Shown: positions 52,760 through 61,693 of the stretch, one piece after another
How positions within the stretch are numbered: the first letter of the stretch is position 1
Layout: the number at the start of each line of letters is the position of its first letter
Notes under the pieces: model-generated
Seen by the model: only the letters and a program-made list of their open reading frames with translations
Databases searched by the model: none
What the model was told of the DNA's origin: nothing
Translations under genes and position numbers: made by a program
Assembly: GCA_015058275.1 (NCBI GenBank)
Contig: SVCQ01000008.1
Location: 1 to 64,000 of the forward strand
Source of the DNA: Clostridiales bacterium
GTDB taxonomy: Bacteria; Bacillota; Clostridia; Peptostreptococcales; Anaerovoracaceae
Direction of reading: 5' to 3'
Length of the DNA: 64,000 bases

Positions 52760-53539
52760 TCAGTACGAGATGATCTCCTGGTTGAGGTCGTCTACCGTTA
52801 CGTTGACGTTGTGGTAGCGCTCGCGTTTCTCTGTGATCTTGCCGAAGTTGATGGCTTCCTGCGGGCAGTACTGCACGCATGCGCAGCATGAGATGCACTT
52901 GTCCCCGAATACTACAGCGTCGCCGACGTATCTGATGTTCTCCATCGGGCATACCTTGGCGCATGTGCCGCACTTGACGCAGTTGTCGTTGGCCTTGAGC
53001 GTCTGGCCCTGCTTGCGGGCGATGACCGGCCACTGCGAGTGCTCAAGGGTATTGACGTAGGCCTTTGGGACTGCCCTCTTTGTCTTTACTCCGTCCTTGA
53101 TGTCTCTTGCGAACTTCTCGGCGAAGTGCTCGGATCTGGCCTGGGCCTCGACCGCTCCCATCTTAGGAAGCATGAGGTCGTGCGGGAAGAGCCAGATGCA
53201 TGTGCACTGATGTGTGACCGCGGCCCAGTAGTCGAGAGGGATGAGCTCATTGAGTTTGCGGAGCCCCTCGCCCTTGTAGGCTGCACTCTGATTGATGGCA
53301 AATGTATATGCGTCAGGGCTGACCTTGATGTCGTGAAGGTATCTCTCCACATGTCCCGGAAGTCCTCCTCCGTAGCAAGGGAAGATGAATCCCACTCTTT
53401 TGGCTTCTCTTACATCTGTCACTGCCGGATACTTACGCATCATGATGATGTCGGTATCGCCGAGTGACTTTGCGATGTTCCTGGCCATGTCAAGGCAGTT
53501 GCCTGTACCCGAATAGCAGAAAATTACGTTTTCTTTCAT
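52760..53539 (-). CDS. EFR1-type ferredoxin-flavodoxin protein
   Basis: 259 aa. N-terminal flavodoxin-like fold with the FMN phosphate loop YSGTGNCLDMA (residues 9-19), then two [4Fe-4S] clusters from CVKCGTCAKVCPMENI and CISCCACVQYCPQEAI near 187-225. This EFR1 layout is widespread in gut Clostridia; electron donors and acceptors are unknown. No signal peptide; cytoplasmic. Leftward monocistronic gene, with 226 bp to the divergent YcxB-like gene. Confidence 0.9.
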   Translation of the reverse strand: MKENVIFCYSGTGNCLDMARNIAKSLGDTDIIMMRKYPAVTDVREAKRVGFIFPCYGGGLPGHVERYLHDIKVSPDAYTFAINQSAAYKGEGLRKLNELIPLDYWAAVTHQCTCIWLFPHDLMLPKMGAVEAQARSEHFAEKFARDIKDGVKTKRAVPKAYVNTLEHSQWPVIARKQGQTLKANDNCVKCGTCAKVCPMENIRYVGDAVVFGDKCISCCACVQYCPQEAINFGKITEKRERYHNVNVTVDDLNQEIISY

Positions 53540-53765
53540 AATATTACGTCTCCTCTAAAAACCGCGGCCTGCAAGTGATGAGCTGCCGATAAAGTCCCCG
53601 GCCGCTGCCAAAATTATATACTCGTACAGGAAACTTGTGAAGCACTTTTGGTTTTCCCGCCGGGCCTGTTCAGTGGCGGCGGCCGGATCTCTCCCGCTTT
53701 ACAAACCCGGACAGCCCGATTATACTTTTGTTACCAAAAGCACTATCACCAGGAGAGTTCACCAC

Positions 53766-54455
53766 ATGGCAAAGAACAAATCAAGACAGACCAAAGCAAA
53801 GACACAGACAAAGCCTGCGGGCGAGGCCAAAGAGGTCAGGGCCGAAAAGACCGTTTCAAGAGACAAGGATCCGGTCTATCAGGCAGTCACAAAAAGAGAC
53901 GCCGGCGTGATCAAGGCGTACATCACCTTCACATACCGCGTCTTCCATCCGGGAGTCTCGGCCAGACTCTTCATATACGGCCTGCTCATACTGCTGCCGG
54001 GGCTGTTCTTCTTTAAGGATCTCTTCTGGAGGCTCTTTTTCATCGTGATCGGCATCGCAGTCATACTGCTGGCATTCTTCCGGCAGTACATCTCGCTGTG
54101 GATCACAAAGAGGAATGACCCGGACTACAAGGCCGGCACGGAGTTCACATACAACTTCTATGATACGGACGCGGATTTCCTCAGGGACGGAGTCAGATTC
54201 TCAAGACTCGCCAAGTACAAGGACATCACGAACTTCTACTACGATGATGACTATTACTACCTGGCAGTCACGAGCCGCGACTTCTTCGTCATCCCCAAGA
54301 GCGCATTCACTATCGGTGATGCGGCTGAGTTCGAAGAGTTCATATACAAGAAGTCCAAGCACACCTGCCGCTGGATACCTGTCAAGTTCAGCGACCGGAT
54401 GAAGAAGCGCCGCGCGGAGCGCACTATCGCTTCGACAGGCGGTCTGCTCAAATAG
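53766..54455 (+). CDS. YcxB-like membrane protein
   Basis: About 229 aa. A basic, disordered N-terminus (1-40), then two adjacent helices (about 72-92 and 95-112) separated by a short loop, then a PH-like C-terminal domain (TEFTYNFYDTDADFLRDGVRFSRLAKYKDI...) as in the YcxB family. Function of the family is unknown. AGGAG lies 9-10 nt before the ATG at 53766; the frame open from 53637 is not used. A terminator follows. Confidence 0.8.
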   Translation: MAKNKSRQTKAKTQTKPAGEAKEVRAEKTVSRDKDPVYQAVTKRDAGVIKAYITFTYRVFHPGVSARLFIYGLLILLPGLFFFKDLFWRLFFIVIGIAVILLAFFRQYISLWITKRNDPDYKAGTEFTYNFYDTDADFLRDGVRFSRLAKYKDITNFYYDDDYYYLAVTSRDFFVIPKSAFTIGDAAEFEEFIYKKSKHTCRWIPVKFSDRMKKRRAERTIASTGGLLK

Positions 54456-54475
54456 CTTCAATAATATGTAGTAGA

Positions 54476-54503
54476 AAACGGGCCTCGCAGCCCGTTTTGT
54501 TGT
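54476..54503 (+). terminator. Terminator of the YcxB-like gene
   Basis: AAACGGGC (54476-54483) and GCCCGTTT (54490-54497) form a perfect stem with loop CTCGCA, followed by TGTTGTG; A-rich on the left, so it can serve both strands. Confidence 0.85.
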
Positions 54504-54541
54504 GTCATTTATTATCGCTGCTTGCGCGCAGCCATTATTCG

Positions 54542-55132
54542 CTACTTGCGGGTAGCCATGATCTCCTCCACGACCGGATCGAGTGCGCCCGCGTCGACTC
54601 CGTTGTAATTGGAAGCAGCACGCTCATTTATGAGATCCGCCGTCTCGGCTCCGTAGATCCTCCCTGCGTCGATAAGGAACTTGTCGAACTGAGGACCGTC
54701 CAGTCTCTTCATGCGGCTGCGGTCCACCCTGCCAGGCAGTATGTAGCACGAGCACAGCCCCTGATTACTGCCGCTCCTGGCCATGACCTTGTCGAGGTAT
54801 TCCCTGTTATCAGGATCTCCGAGGCCGACTCCGCAGACTATGATCTTCTTGCCATCGAGGCCGAAGTTGTGGTGGTTCTGCCACAGGAGGTTGATGCCGA
54901 TGATCTCGGCGTCCTTGATGGCGCCTATCCAGACTATATTGCGGTACAGCGAAGCGTAGCCGAGCTGTCTCTTGTTATACGGGATGGCATCGCAGCCCAG
55001 CCTGTCCATGAGCCATCTCGTGTACTGCTCGCTGCTGCCGTACTTGCCGGCGCATATGATGAGCGTATCCGGCCTTACGACCTCACCGCTCTCCTCGCGT
55101 CTCTGACGCGCAGTTCTGTTGGTATTCCTCAT
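54542..55132 (-). CDS. Flavodoxin-domain protein (HemG-like fold)
   Basis: 196 aa. The flavodoxin fold is seen in TLIICAGKYGSSEQYTRWL (FMN loop, residues 23-41), then YRNIVWIGAIKDAEIIGINLL and GKKIIVCGVGLGDP, like the Flavodoxin_5/protoporphyrinogen-oxidase-type group. Haem biosynthesis genes are absent, so an HemG role is not claimed. The N-terminus is basic and polar (MRNTNRTARQRREES). It is downstream of the next leftward gene (18 bp) and co-transcribed. Confidence 0.8.
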   Translation of the reverse strand: MRNTNRTARQRREESGEVVRPDTLIICAGKYGSSEQYTRWLMDRLGCDAIPYNKRQLGYASLYRNIVWIGAIKDAEIIGINLLWQNHHNFGLDGKKIIVCGVGLGDPDNREYLDKVMARSGSNQGLCSCYILPGRVDRSRMKRLDGPQFDKFLIDAGRIYGAETADLINERAASNYNGVDAGALDPVVEEIMATRK

Positions 55133-55150
55133 AAGCCGATCCTCCCTGCT

Positions 55151-55762
55151 CTACAGATACTTCTCGGAGTATCTCAGGCGAAGCTCGCCGTCTGCCTTTT
55201 TGACCTTCTTGCCGTAAGGCTGAAGGAGGTCGTCGAGATCGTACTTGTCAAAAGGCACCAGGGCGTAGAACTCGGAGATCTGCTCCTCTGTCTCGCCCCT
55301 GCGCGACTGGATGTTGACCGTCGCATCGCCTTCGATCAGCAGTACTCCTGCTTTATCATCGCGCCAGATCTTTTTGATCGCCTTATCCTTGATATAGTAA
55401 GTCCTGAGGGTCATGCCCTTTTGATACTGATAGTAGACTGTATCGTCGTCCACCTCGAAGTGGGCCATGTGAAAGCCCGCGAACGGCTGCTCGGAGACCT
55501 TCTTGCCCTGCTTGGATACCACTATGGCTGTGATGGCAGTCACCCAGATGGCGATGTGCATCGGCAGCTGGCTCATGGCGGTAGCGCCGCCCCTGACTCT
55601 TGTATATGTATAGATGATAACGATGAAGCCGATGGCGATGACAGCCCACGCGGCTATCCTGAATTTGACCGAGGAATCCTCGGCTGCAGACCATGCGTGC
55701 TTCCTTGCGTTGAGGGTCGCAAGATCGCCCTGATATACATCGTTGTCCGGATTGAGTTTCAT
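55151..55762 (-). CDS. Two-helix membrane protein with cytoplasmic C-terminal domain
   Basis: About 203 aa from the ATG at 55762, with AAGGAG 6-7 nt upstream; the ATG at 55777 is only part of that ribosome binding site. Two helices (about 38-58 and 68-84) precede a beta-rich C-terminal domain with HFEVDDDTVYYQYQKGMTLRTYYI, which resembles a PH-like or YcxB-like module. I do not recognise a named family. It lies just upstream of the flavodoxin gene and points away from the TSUP gene, with 296 bp between. Confidence 0.72.
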   Translation of the reverse strand: MKLNPDNDVYQGDLATLNARKHAWSAAEDSSVKFRIAAWAVIAIGFIVIIYTYTRVRGGATAMSQLPMHIAIWVTAITAIVVSKQGKKVSEQPFAGFHMAHFEVDDDTVYYQYQKGMTLRTYYIKDKAIKKIWRDDKAGVLLIEGDATVNIQSRRGETEEQISEFYALVPFDKYDLDDLLQPYGKKVKKADGELRLRYSEKYL

Positions 55763-55943
55763 ATTTATCTCCTTCATTAGAAAATGATTATTTGCACGCG
55801 GTAATTGTACTATATATCAATTGAAAAAAACAATTGTGACCCCGCCGTCGTATAAATCGGCTTGTTCAGTCAGTAAAGTCCGTTTTAACAATTTCTTCCA
55901 ACATTTTGTTCACACAGCTTCGTCACAAATCTATCACATTCAG

Positions 55944-55971
55944 TTGACTTTGTTTTCAGTAATGCTATAAT
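55944..55971 (+). promoter_or_regulatory. TSUP gene promoter
   Basis: TTGACT (55944-55949), a 16-bp spacer and TATAAT (55966-55971). About 80 nt of leader precede the start at 56059. The 5' part of the 296-bp gap (55763-55943) is AT-rich with no other feature I can name. Confidence 0.65.
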
Positions 55972-56058
55972 CAGTTTATACAAATCGTGAACTCGCTATT
56001 ACTGCGCGCTTTCACGGTTGCTATCTCATTATTTATAACATTATAGGGAGGTTTTATC

Positions 56059-56985
56059 ATGATTGTACTGAAAGCACTTTCGCTCATCGGTCTCGTACTC
56101 TGCGTAGTACTCATGCTCAGAAAGCAAAAACAGCTTGCTTCTAACCCTGAGAAGGACCCTGTAACAGGTCTGACTTTCAAGGAGACTTGGGCAAGAGGTA
56201 TGGAGCCGAAGAATCTCATCTCTACTATCATCATCGGTGTTGTAGCTAACTTCTTCGACACACTGGGTATCGGTTCCTTCGCTCCTTCGACTACAGCATT
56301 CAAGCTGACTAAGTCGGTAGACGACGTTAACATCCCGGGTACACTCAACGTAGGCGACACAGTTCCTGTATGCGTAGAGGCATTCCTCTTCTCCGGATTC
56401 GTAGACATGGATCTTCTCACACTCGTATCCATGATCGTCGCTTCCATCGCAGGCGCTTACCTCGCTGCAGGCGTTGTATCGAAGTTCAACCGTAAGAAAG
56501 TTAGATACGCTATGTTCGTAGCTATGTTCATCCTTGCTACAGTAATGCTCTGCAAGGTTCTCGGAGTTGGTCCTTTCGGTGAGATCGGAACAGATATGGG
56601 ACTCAGAGGCATCAAGCTGATCATCGCTATCGTAGTTAACTTCATCCTCGGCGGACTCATGTCCATCGGCGTTGGACTCTACGCTCCTTGCATGGCTCTC
56701 TGCGTACTCCTCGGACTCGACACAGGCTGCGCATTCCCTGCTATGATGGGATCCTGCGCTTACCTGATGGCGTTCGGTAATGGTCCTAAGTTCATCGCTG
56801 AGGGACGTTATGACCCTGTAGCTTGCTGGACTCAGGCTATCGGCGGAGCTATCGGTGTATGCCTCGCTTACTTCATCGTTAAGAGCCTCGACCTGAGAAC
56901 TCTTACATTCGTAGTTGTATGCGTATGCTACATCACTTCGTTCCTCTTCCTGCACGACGCTATCAAGAAGGGCGAGGCATTCTAA
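56059..56985 (+). CDS. TSUP (TauE/SafE) family permease
   Basis: 308 aa, eight to nine helices. The family stretches are IIGVVANFFDTLGIGSFAPSTTAF near 55 and IIAIVVNFILGGLMSIGVGLYAPCMAL near 195, in two related halves. These proteins export or import sulfonates, sulfite or organic acids. GGGAGG precedes the ATG by 8 nt. Codon use differs from the neighbours: GTA, GCT and ATC are strongly preferred and rare codons are few, which suggests very high expression (or a different origin). A LysR regulator follows on the same strand. Confidence 0.87.
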   Translation: MIVLKALSLIGLVLCVVLMLRKQKQLASNPEKDPVTGLTFKETWARGMEPKNLISTIIIGVVANFFDTLGIGSFAPSTTAFKLTKSVDDVNIPGTLNVGDTVPVCVEAFLFSGFVDMDLLTLVSMIVASIAGAYLAAGVVSKFNRKKVRYAMFVAMFILATVMLCKVLGVGPFGEIGTDMGLRGIKLIIAIVVNFILGGLMSIGVGLYAPCMALCVLLGLDTGCAFPAMMGSCAYLMAFGNGPKFIAEGRYDPVACWTQAIGGAIGVCLAYFIVKSLDLRTLTFVVVCVCYITSFLFLHDAIKKGEAF

Positions 56986-57029
56986 GAATTCCGGCCCTTG
57001 CATCGATGCAAGACTAACGAACACAAATC

Positions 57030-57066
57030 AATACCGGCGGGATTTGTCTCCCGTCGGTATTTTTTC
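57030..57066 (+). terminator. Terminator after the TSUP gene
   Basis: AATACCG-GCGGGA and TCCCGTCGGTATT are complementary with one mismatch, followed by TTTTTC. It lies in the 101-bp gap before the LysR gene. Confidence 0.85.
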
Positions 57067-57086
57067 TCAACTGAGAGGAAATCAAG

Positions 57087-57971
57087 ATGGATGTATTAAA
57101 GTGTAAGGCATTTGTGGCTGCCGTCGACGAGGGCAGCCTTACAGGAGCCGGCAAAGTGCTCGGTTATACACCTTCCGGCATAAGCCAGCTCATATCAGCG
57201 ATGGAAGCCGAGTTCGGCTTTGCGCTTTTGACGCGCAAAAGCAACGGAGTCGTCGCCACAAGTGAGGGCGATTATATCTATCCTCTCGCCATCGAGTATA
57301 TCGAAAAGGAATCCGAGATATACAGGGCCGCGACAGAGCTGTCCGGCATGTACAAGGGCAACGTCATGATCGCCACCTACTCGAGCATAGCCTCCCATAC
57401 TCTGCCCGGGATCATCAAGGCGTTCGCAGACCAGCACCCTTCCATCAACATACAGATAGAGGAAGGCACCAAAAACCACATCGAAAAGATGCTCAGCTCG
57501 GGCAAGGCGGACCTCGCGTTTGTTTCGAAGCTGCCTCATCCGAACTACATCTGGATCCCATTCGGAGAGGACCGGATGGTAGCGGTGCTTCCTAAGGATC
57601 ATCCGTGCGCAGGCTGGCAGAGCTTCCCTCTCGAGAGATGCAAGACTGAGCGTCTCATAATGCCAAGCGAGGGAGATGACGCCGATGTAAGGGATATGTT
57701 CCGTAAGTACGGCATAGTCCCTAACGTCCGCCTCACGACCCTCGAGAACTACACCGCTATCAACATGGTATCCGGCGGTCTCGGTATAGGCATAATGAAC
57801 GAAGGCATCACCCGCTACTGGAACACAGACACAGTGGTGCTGCCGGTCGATCCTCCGAGTCACATAGAGCTTGGTATAACGCTTCCGTCCTTCGAGGATG
57901 CTGCCCCTGCAGTCAAAGAGTTCGTTTCATTTGCCGCATCGGTGCTCGAAGCTCCCATACCCGAGAACTGA
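57087..57971 (+). CDS. LysR family transcriptional regulator
   Basis: 294 aa. N-terminal winged helix-turn-helix (FVAAVDEGSLTGAGKVLGYTPSGISQLISAMEAEFG, residues 8-45) and a LysR substrate-binding domain from about 90, with VMIATYSSIASHTLPGIIKAF and MVSGGLGIGIMNEGI. GAGAGG precedes the ATG at 57087. Acts as a ligand-responsive DNA-binding regulator; the neighbouring TSUP gene is a possible target but the terminator between them means it would be regulated from its own promoter. Confidence 0.92.
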   Translation: MDVLKCKAFVAAVDEGSLTGAGKVLGYTPSGISQLISAMEAEFGFALLTRKSNGVVATSEGDYIYPLAIEYIEKESEIYRAATELSGMYKGNVMIATYSSIASHTLPGIIKAFADQHPSINIQIEEGTKNHIEKMLSSGKADLAFVSKLPHPNYIWIPFGEDRMVAVLPKDHPCAGWQSFPLERCKTERLIMPSEGDDADVRDMFRKYGIVPNVRLTTLENYTAINMVSGGLGIGIMNEGITRYWNTDTVVLPVDPPSHIELGITLPSFEDAAPAVKEFVSFAASVLEAPIPEN

Positions 57972-58002
57972 TCAGCCGGCAATCAGACAAAAGTATTCAA
58001 AC

Positions 58003-58035
58003 AGGCCGCCTGTCCGTCATGGACAAGCGGCCTTT
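58003..58035. terminator. Bidirectional terminator between LysR and pfkA
   Basis: AGGCCGC (58003-58009) and GCGGCCT (58027-58033) with inner GTCC/GGAC, T-rich on the right side. Confidence 0.65.
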
Positions 58036-58053
58036 GAACTGACTGTAATATCC

Positions 58054-59019
58054 TTACATGCTGAGTATGTCGACTGCCTTGTACATGTCGAGGTCGAAGC
58101 CTCTCTCAGCCTTGAGCGCATCATCGAGGTCAACAGCGATGATGCGGCCGTCCACCTCTCCGATGGCCTTGCCTGTCTCGCCATGCCTTATAAGGTCGAT
58201 GGCTTTCATGCCGCACTCCGTGGCGAGTATCCTGTCGCGGTAGGTCGGCGAGCCTCCCCTCTGGAGATAGGACAGCACAACGAGCTTGACATCCCTGCCC
58301 GTGCGATCGGCAAGCGTGTGTACGAGCTCATGCGAGTCCACAGGCACGCCCTCAGCCTTGATTATGATATTGTGGAGCTTGCCTGAAGTCACGCCTTCGG
58401 TGACCTTCTTGCAGACTGCCTCGAGATCCGTGTCGAACTCAGGCAGCAGCACGCACTCCGCGCCGCCGGCAACGCCTGCATAGAGCGCGATATCCCCGCA
58501 CTCACGTCCCATTACTTCGATAACAGTCGTCCTTTCGTGGGCCGAGCTGGTATCTCTGATGCGGGTGATGGCATCAAGGACTGTGTTGAGCGCCGTGTCG
58601 TATCCTATGGTGTAGTCCGTATAGCCCAGATCGTTATCGATAGTGCCCGGGATACCTATCACGTTGACCCCGTGCCTCTCGGCAAGTATCTTGGCGCCGG
58701 TGAGCGAGCCGTTACCGCCTATGACCACGAGGTCCTCGATCTTGAGGTCCTTGATCGTGGCGAAGCCCTTCTCCATGCCTTCAGGGGTCTGGAAATGAGC
58801 ACTCCTCGCCGTCTTGAGGATGGTGCCTCCTCTCTGCATGATATCTCCGACCGAACGCCTGTAGAGCCTCTCGATGTCTCCGTCGATGAGGCCTTCATAG
58901 CCGCGTCTGATGCCGTATACCTCCATGTCATGATAGATACCGTATCTTACTACGGCTCTGATCGCCGCATTCATACCCGGCGCGTCTCCTCCGCTTGTCA
59001 GCACTCCGATTCTCTTCAT
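58054..59019 (-). CDS. pfkA: ATP-dependent 6-phosphofructokinase
   Basis: 321 aa, bacterial PfkA length. Motifs: GVLTSGGDAPGMNAAIRAVV (ATP site), GNGSLTGA, GIPGTIDNDL (the catalytic Asp and Asn) and EVMGRECGDIALYAG. Commits glucose carbon to glycolysis by phosphorylating fructose 6-phosphate; allosteric control is typical. Its start overlaps the stop of the upstream GNAT gene by 4 bp, so it is coupled and lies at the end of the leftward SpoIIE-GNAT-pfkA unit. Confidence 0.96.
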   Translation of the reverse strand: MKRIGVLTSGGDAPGMNAAIRAVVRYGIYHDMEVYGIRRGYEGLIDGDIERLYRRSVGDIMQRGGTILKTARSAHFQTPEGMEKGFATIKDLKIEDLVVIGGNGSLTGAKILAERHGVNVIGIPGTIDNDLGYTDYTIGYDTALNTVLDAITRIRDTSSAHERTTVIEVMGRECGDIALYAGVAGGAECVLLPEFDTDLEAVCKKVTEGVTSGKLHNIIIKAEGVPVDSHELVHTLADRTGRDVKLVVLSYLQRGGSPTYRDRILATECGMKAIDLIRHGETGKAIGEVDGRIIAVDLDDALKAERGFDLDMYKAVDILSM

Positions 59020-59588
59020 TTGTACTTCTCCTCTGAATTATCCTGTATTGAATTCCTGTCCCGGAGCCACTCCTCGCGGGTCAGTATATTGATGTGACAG
59101 ATGCGTTTCTCCCCCATGAGCGGGACGTCCCATTCAGGCTCGGTCCTCTGATGTCTGAACCCCAGACGTCTCTGGACCGCCGCCGATCTGTCATTACCCT
59201 CATAATATGCGCACCAGACCCGCTCCATGCCGATGTCCTCAAAGGCACGCGCCAGCAGCAACCTGCCCGCTTCGGTCATGATGCCCCTGCCCCAGAACGG
59301 ACGTCCGAGCCAGTATCCGAGCTCACACTCATCATCGCCTGAGGCAAGTTCGCTGTCACCCTTCATTTTGAGCGAGATCTCTCCTATCGGTCTGTCATCG
59401 CAGCTCAGGCAAATGGCGTAATCCTCAGGGCCCGAGAATACGGTGCGTATCACCTGCGCACTCTCTGCCGCGTCCATGTGAGGCGGCCAGCCGGCAGGAG
59501 GCCCTATCTCAGGGTCCTTTGCGTATTCATAAAGATCATCCGCGTCGCATTGCTTCCAGCGCCGGATCTTCAGCAAGCTGTTTTCCAT
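59016..59588 (-). CDS. GNAT N-acetyltransferase (RimJ/RimL-like)
   Basis: 190 aa. GNAT fold with the acetyl-CoA loop in ELGYWLGRPFWGRGIMTEAGRLLL (near 88-111) and the ERVWCAYYEGNDRSAAVQRRLGF signature (near 124-146). The family acetylates N-termini or small molecules. Its first 53 bp overlap the end of the SpoIIE gene, and its last bases overlap the pfkA start, so all three are translationally linked. Substrate unknown. Confidence 0.87.
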   Translation of the reverse strand: MENSLLKIRRWKQCDADDLYEYAKDPEIGPPAGWPPHMDAAESAQVIRTVFSGPEDYAICLSCDDRPIGEISLKMKGDSELASGDDECELGYWLGRPFWGRGIMTEAGRLLLARAFEDIGMERVWCAYYEGNDRSAAVQRRLGFRHQRTEPEWDVPLMGEKRICHINILTREEWLRDRNSIQDNSEEKYK

Positions 59589-61671
59589 TGTATCTGAACC
59601 CCAGCATGGTTATATCGTCAAATTGCTCGGCCTTGCCGACGAAGCGGTCCATGCTCCTCTTGGCTCCCCGCAGGATTGCCTCCATGGATTCACCGCTGTG
59701 CCTGTTGATCGCGCGGAGCATGCGGTCTGTACCGTACTGTTCATCCTTGGTATTGATCGCCTCCGGAACGCCGTCAGTATATACATACAGGCTGTCACCC
59801 GGATCTAGGTGCAGCTCGTACTCCTTGAATTTAAGCCCCTCCATGGCGCCAAGCGGCATGCCGTGTTTGTCCTTTACCAGTTCATAGCGTCCTCCGCTGC
59901 GCATCAGCGCCGGATACTCGTGGCCTGCATTTGCGGCACGGACATCGCCTGTATCAAGATCGACGACCGCGATCCATACCGTTACGAACATGCTGGCTTC
60001 ATTGCCTTCACACAGATCGTTATTGACACTGCTCAGCACATCGCTGATGGATTTGCCCTCCTCGGCGATCCCACGCAGCGCGGTCTTGCTCCTCATCATG
60101 AAGAGCGCGGCCGGTATGCCCTTGCCTGCTACGTCTGCGATAACAAGCGCCAGCTTGTCCTTGCCGACAAAGAAGTAGTCGTAGAAGTCACCTCCGACCT
60201 CTCTGGCAGGATCCATAGTCGCATAGAGTTCAAAGCTGTTGTTGTCAAAATCGAATTTTTTCGGAAGAGCGGAGTTCTGTATGACATGAGCCATCTGGAG
60301 CTCCTGCTCCATCTTCTTTTCGGCTGCGTCGATATATCCCTTGAGGGCGTCTACAGTCTGATTGATGTCATCCGAAAGAGACGCGAATTCGATCGAGCTG
60401 TACACGTTTACCTTCTCGTCCAGGTCGCCGTGGGTGATCCTGTCAAGCGAGTTATTGACGAGCCTCAACTTGTCGACCACCAGCACCTGTACGAGGAGCG
60501 ACATGATCACGTAGATCGCAAAGAATAGCAGTATCCCGGAGAACAGTGATTCGTAACCCTGAATATCGCGATTAAGATATACCTCTTCCTCAGGCAGCAT
60601 TACCATCAGTCTGTCGTTGTCTTCGAGCGCGCCTATCCTCATCAGGTATTTTTCATTATTGATATTGGCAGTGAATATGATACCGGGTTCATAATTGAGG
60701 ATCAGCTCTCTGACTTCTTTTTTGAATCCGTCTCCTGTCTGTATACTCATGATGAGCTCGTCGTTATCATCCTCCCAGATAGCGAACATTCCGGTCGTTC
60801 CGACCTGTCTTCTGATACCGTGCAGCTTGATGTTGTTCTCTCCGAAGCCGCTCTCGCTTATCCGGTAATAGATATACTCTATATCCTGTTCAGCGGTATA
60901 CAGCTCTACGATGGAGTCATCATACGCAAGACGCGTCTCAGTCAGGTAATTGAACGTATAGTTCATTGCAAAAATAGAGAGGGTGACTATTATCATCCAC
61001 TTCTGGAACATCGCTGAGATGTTCTTTTCCTCCGGCTTTCTGGTCTTGAACGGGTTGATCCATTCGCCATTCATCCTGACATCGACAGCGGCTATGGCTT
61101 CAAGCCCGATGGCACTAAAGACTATCATAGGCAAGGATACGGCCTTGACTACCCTAAATGCCATCTCGATGTCCTCCGGGTGAGTGATAAAGATCATATA
61201 CATGTGGAACACTTCCATTACTGCGCCCACAGACAGGGCATACGCTACGGAAGGTCTCTTGCCCTTGAAAACGATCCTATTGAAGAAGGCAGCGAGGAAT
61301 CCCGCAAGTACTGTGGATACGCTGCATGCTGTTTTGGTGTAGGCCCCTACATCCCACAGCTCTGCCGCTGCATATCTCTCAATGCCGCCAATAAGGCCTG
61401 CGATGATGCCGGATACCGGATCAAAAAAGAGTCCGGCAGTCAGCGGTCCCAGGTCTCTGACGTTCATGACCCATGTGTGATAGCTTACGCCGAAGTGCGT
61501 CGACAGTATCGACATGATACCAAAGATTACGCCGAGGCCTATCCTGTCCAGGGCAGTTATCTTACGATCCCTGTACCTTCTGAACAGCAAAAATGCCAGC
61601 AGTACGTACAAAGCCGTAAGCACTGTCATCTTCAATACCATCATGATCGTTTCCTGGTTGCCCGGGTGCAT
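59536..61671 (-). CDS. Membrane PP2C/SpoIIE-type serine phosphatase with LytS-like sensor
   Basis: 711 aa. Six N-terminal helices of the 5TM-5TMR_LYT type (1-200) are followed by a seventh helix, an extracytoplasmic sensor loop (about 250-370), another helix and a HAMP segment (390-445). A coiled-coil linker leads to the SpoIIE phosphatase domain (about 470-700: REVGGDFYDYFFVGKDKLALVIADVAGKG, MFVTVWIAVVD, ANAGHEYPALM and DDITMLGFRY, with its metal-binding Asp residues). Probably a signal-sensing phosphatase for an anti-sigma antagonist; no such partner is in the window. AGGAG 7-9 nt before the ATG supports 61671. Confidence 0.9.
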   Translation of the reverse strand: MHPGNQETIMMVLKMTVLTALYVLLAFLLFRRYRDRKITALDRIGLGVIFGIMSILSTHFGVSYHTWVMNVRDLGPLTAGLFFDPVSGIIAGLIGGIERYAAAELWDVGAYTKTACSVSTVLAGFLAAFFNRIVFKGKRPSVAYALSVGAVMEVFHMYMIFITHPEDIEMAFRVVKAVSLPMIVFSAIGLEAIAAVDVRMNGEWINPFKTRKPEEKNISAMFQKWMIIVTLSIFAMNYTFNYLTETRLAYDDSIVELYTAEQDIEYIYYRISESGFGENNIKLHGIRRQVGTTGMFAIWEDDNDELIMSIQTGDGFKKEVRELILNYEPGIIFTANINNEKYLMRIGALEDNDRLMVMLPEEEVYLNRDIQGYESLFSGILLFFAIYVIMSLLVQVLVVDKLRLVNNSLDRITHGDLDEKVNVYSSIEFASLSDDINQTVDALKGYIDAAEKKMEQELQMAHVIQNSALPKKFDFDNNSFELYATMDPAREVGGDFYDYFFVGKDKLALVIADVAGKGIPAALFMMRSKTALRGIAEEGKSISDVLSSVNNDLCEGNEASMFVTVWIAVVDLDTGDVRAANAGHEYPALMRSGGRYELVKDKHGMPLGAMEGLKFKEYELHLDPGDSLYVYTDGVPEAINTKDEQYGTDRMLRAINRHSGESMEAILRGAKRSMDRFVGKAEQFDDITMLGFRYNGKQLAEDPALEAMRRG

Positions 61672-61693
61672 GAACTCTCTCCTGTGGCCCTCT

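Noticed and set aside
56041-57024. Leftward 327-codon ORF opposite the TSUP gene
   Set aside because: Ser/Glu/Tyr-rich antisense translation with no domain, caused by the strong codon preference of the TSUP gene.
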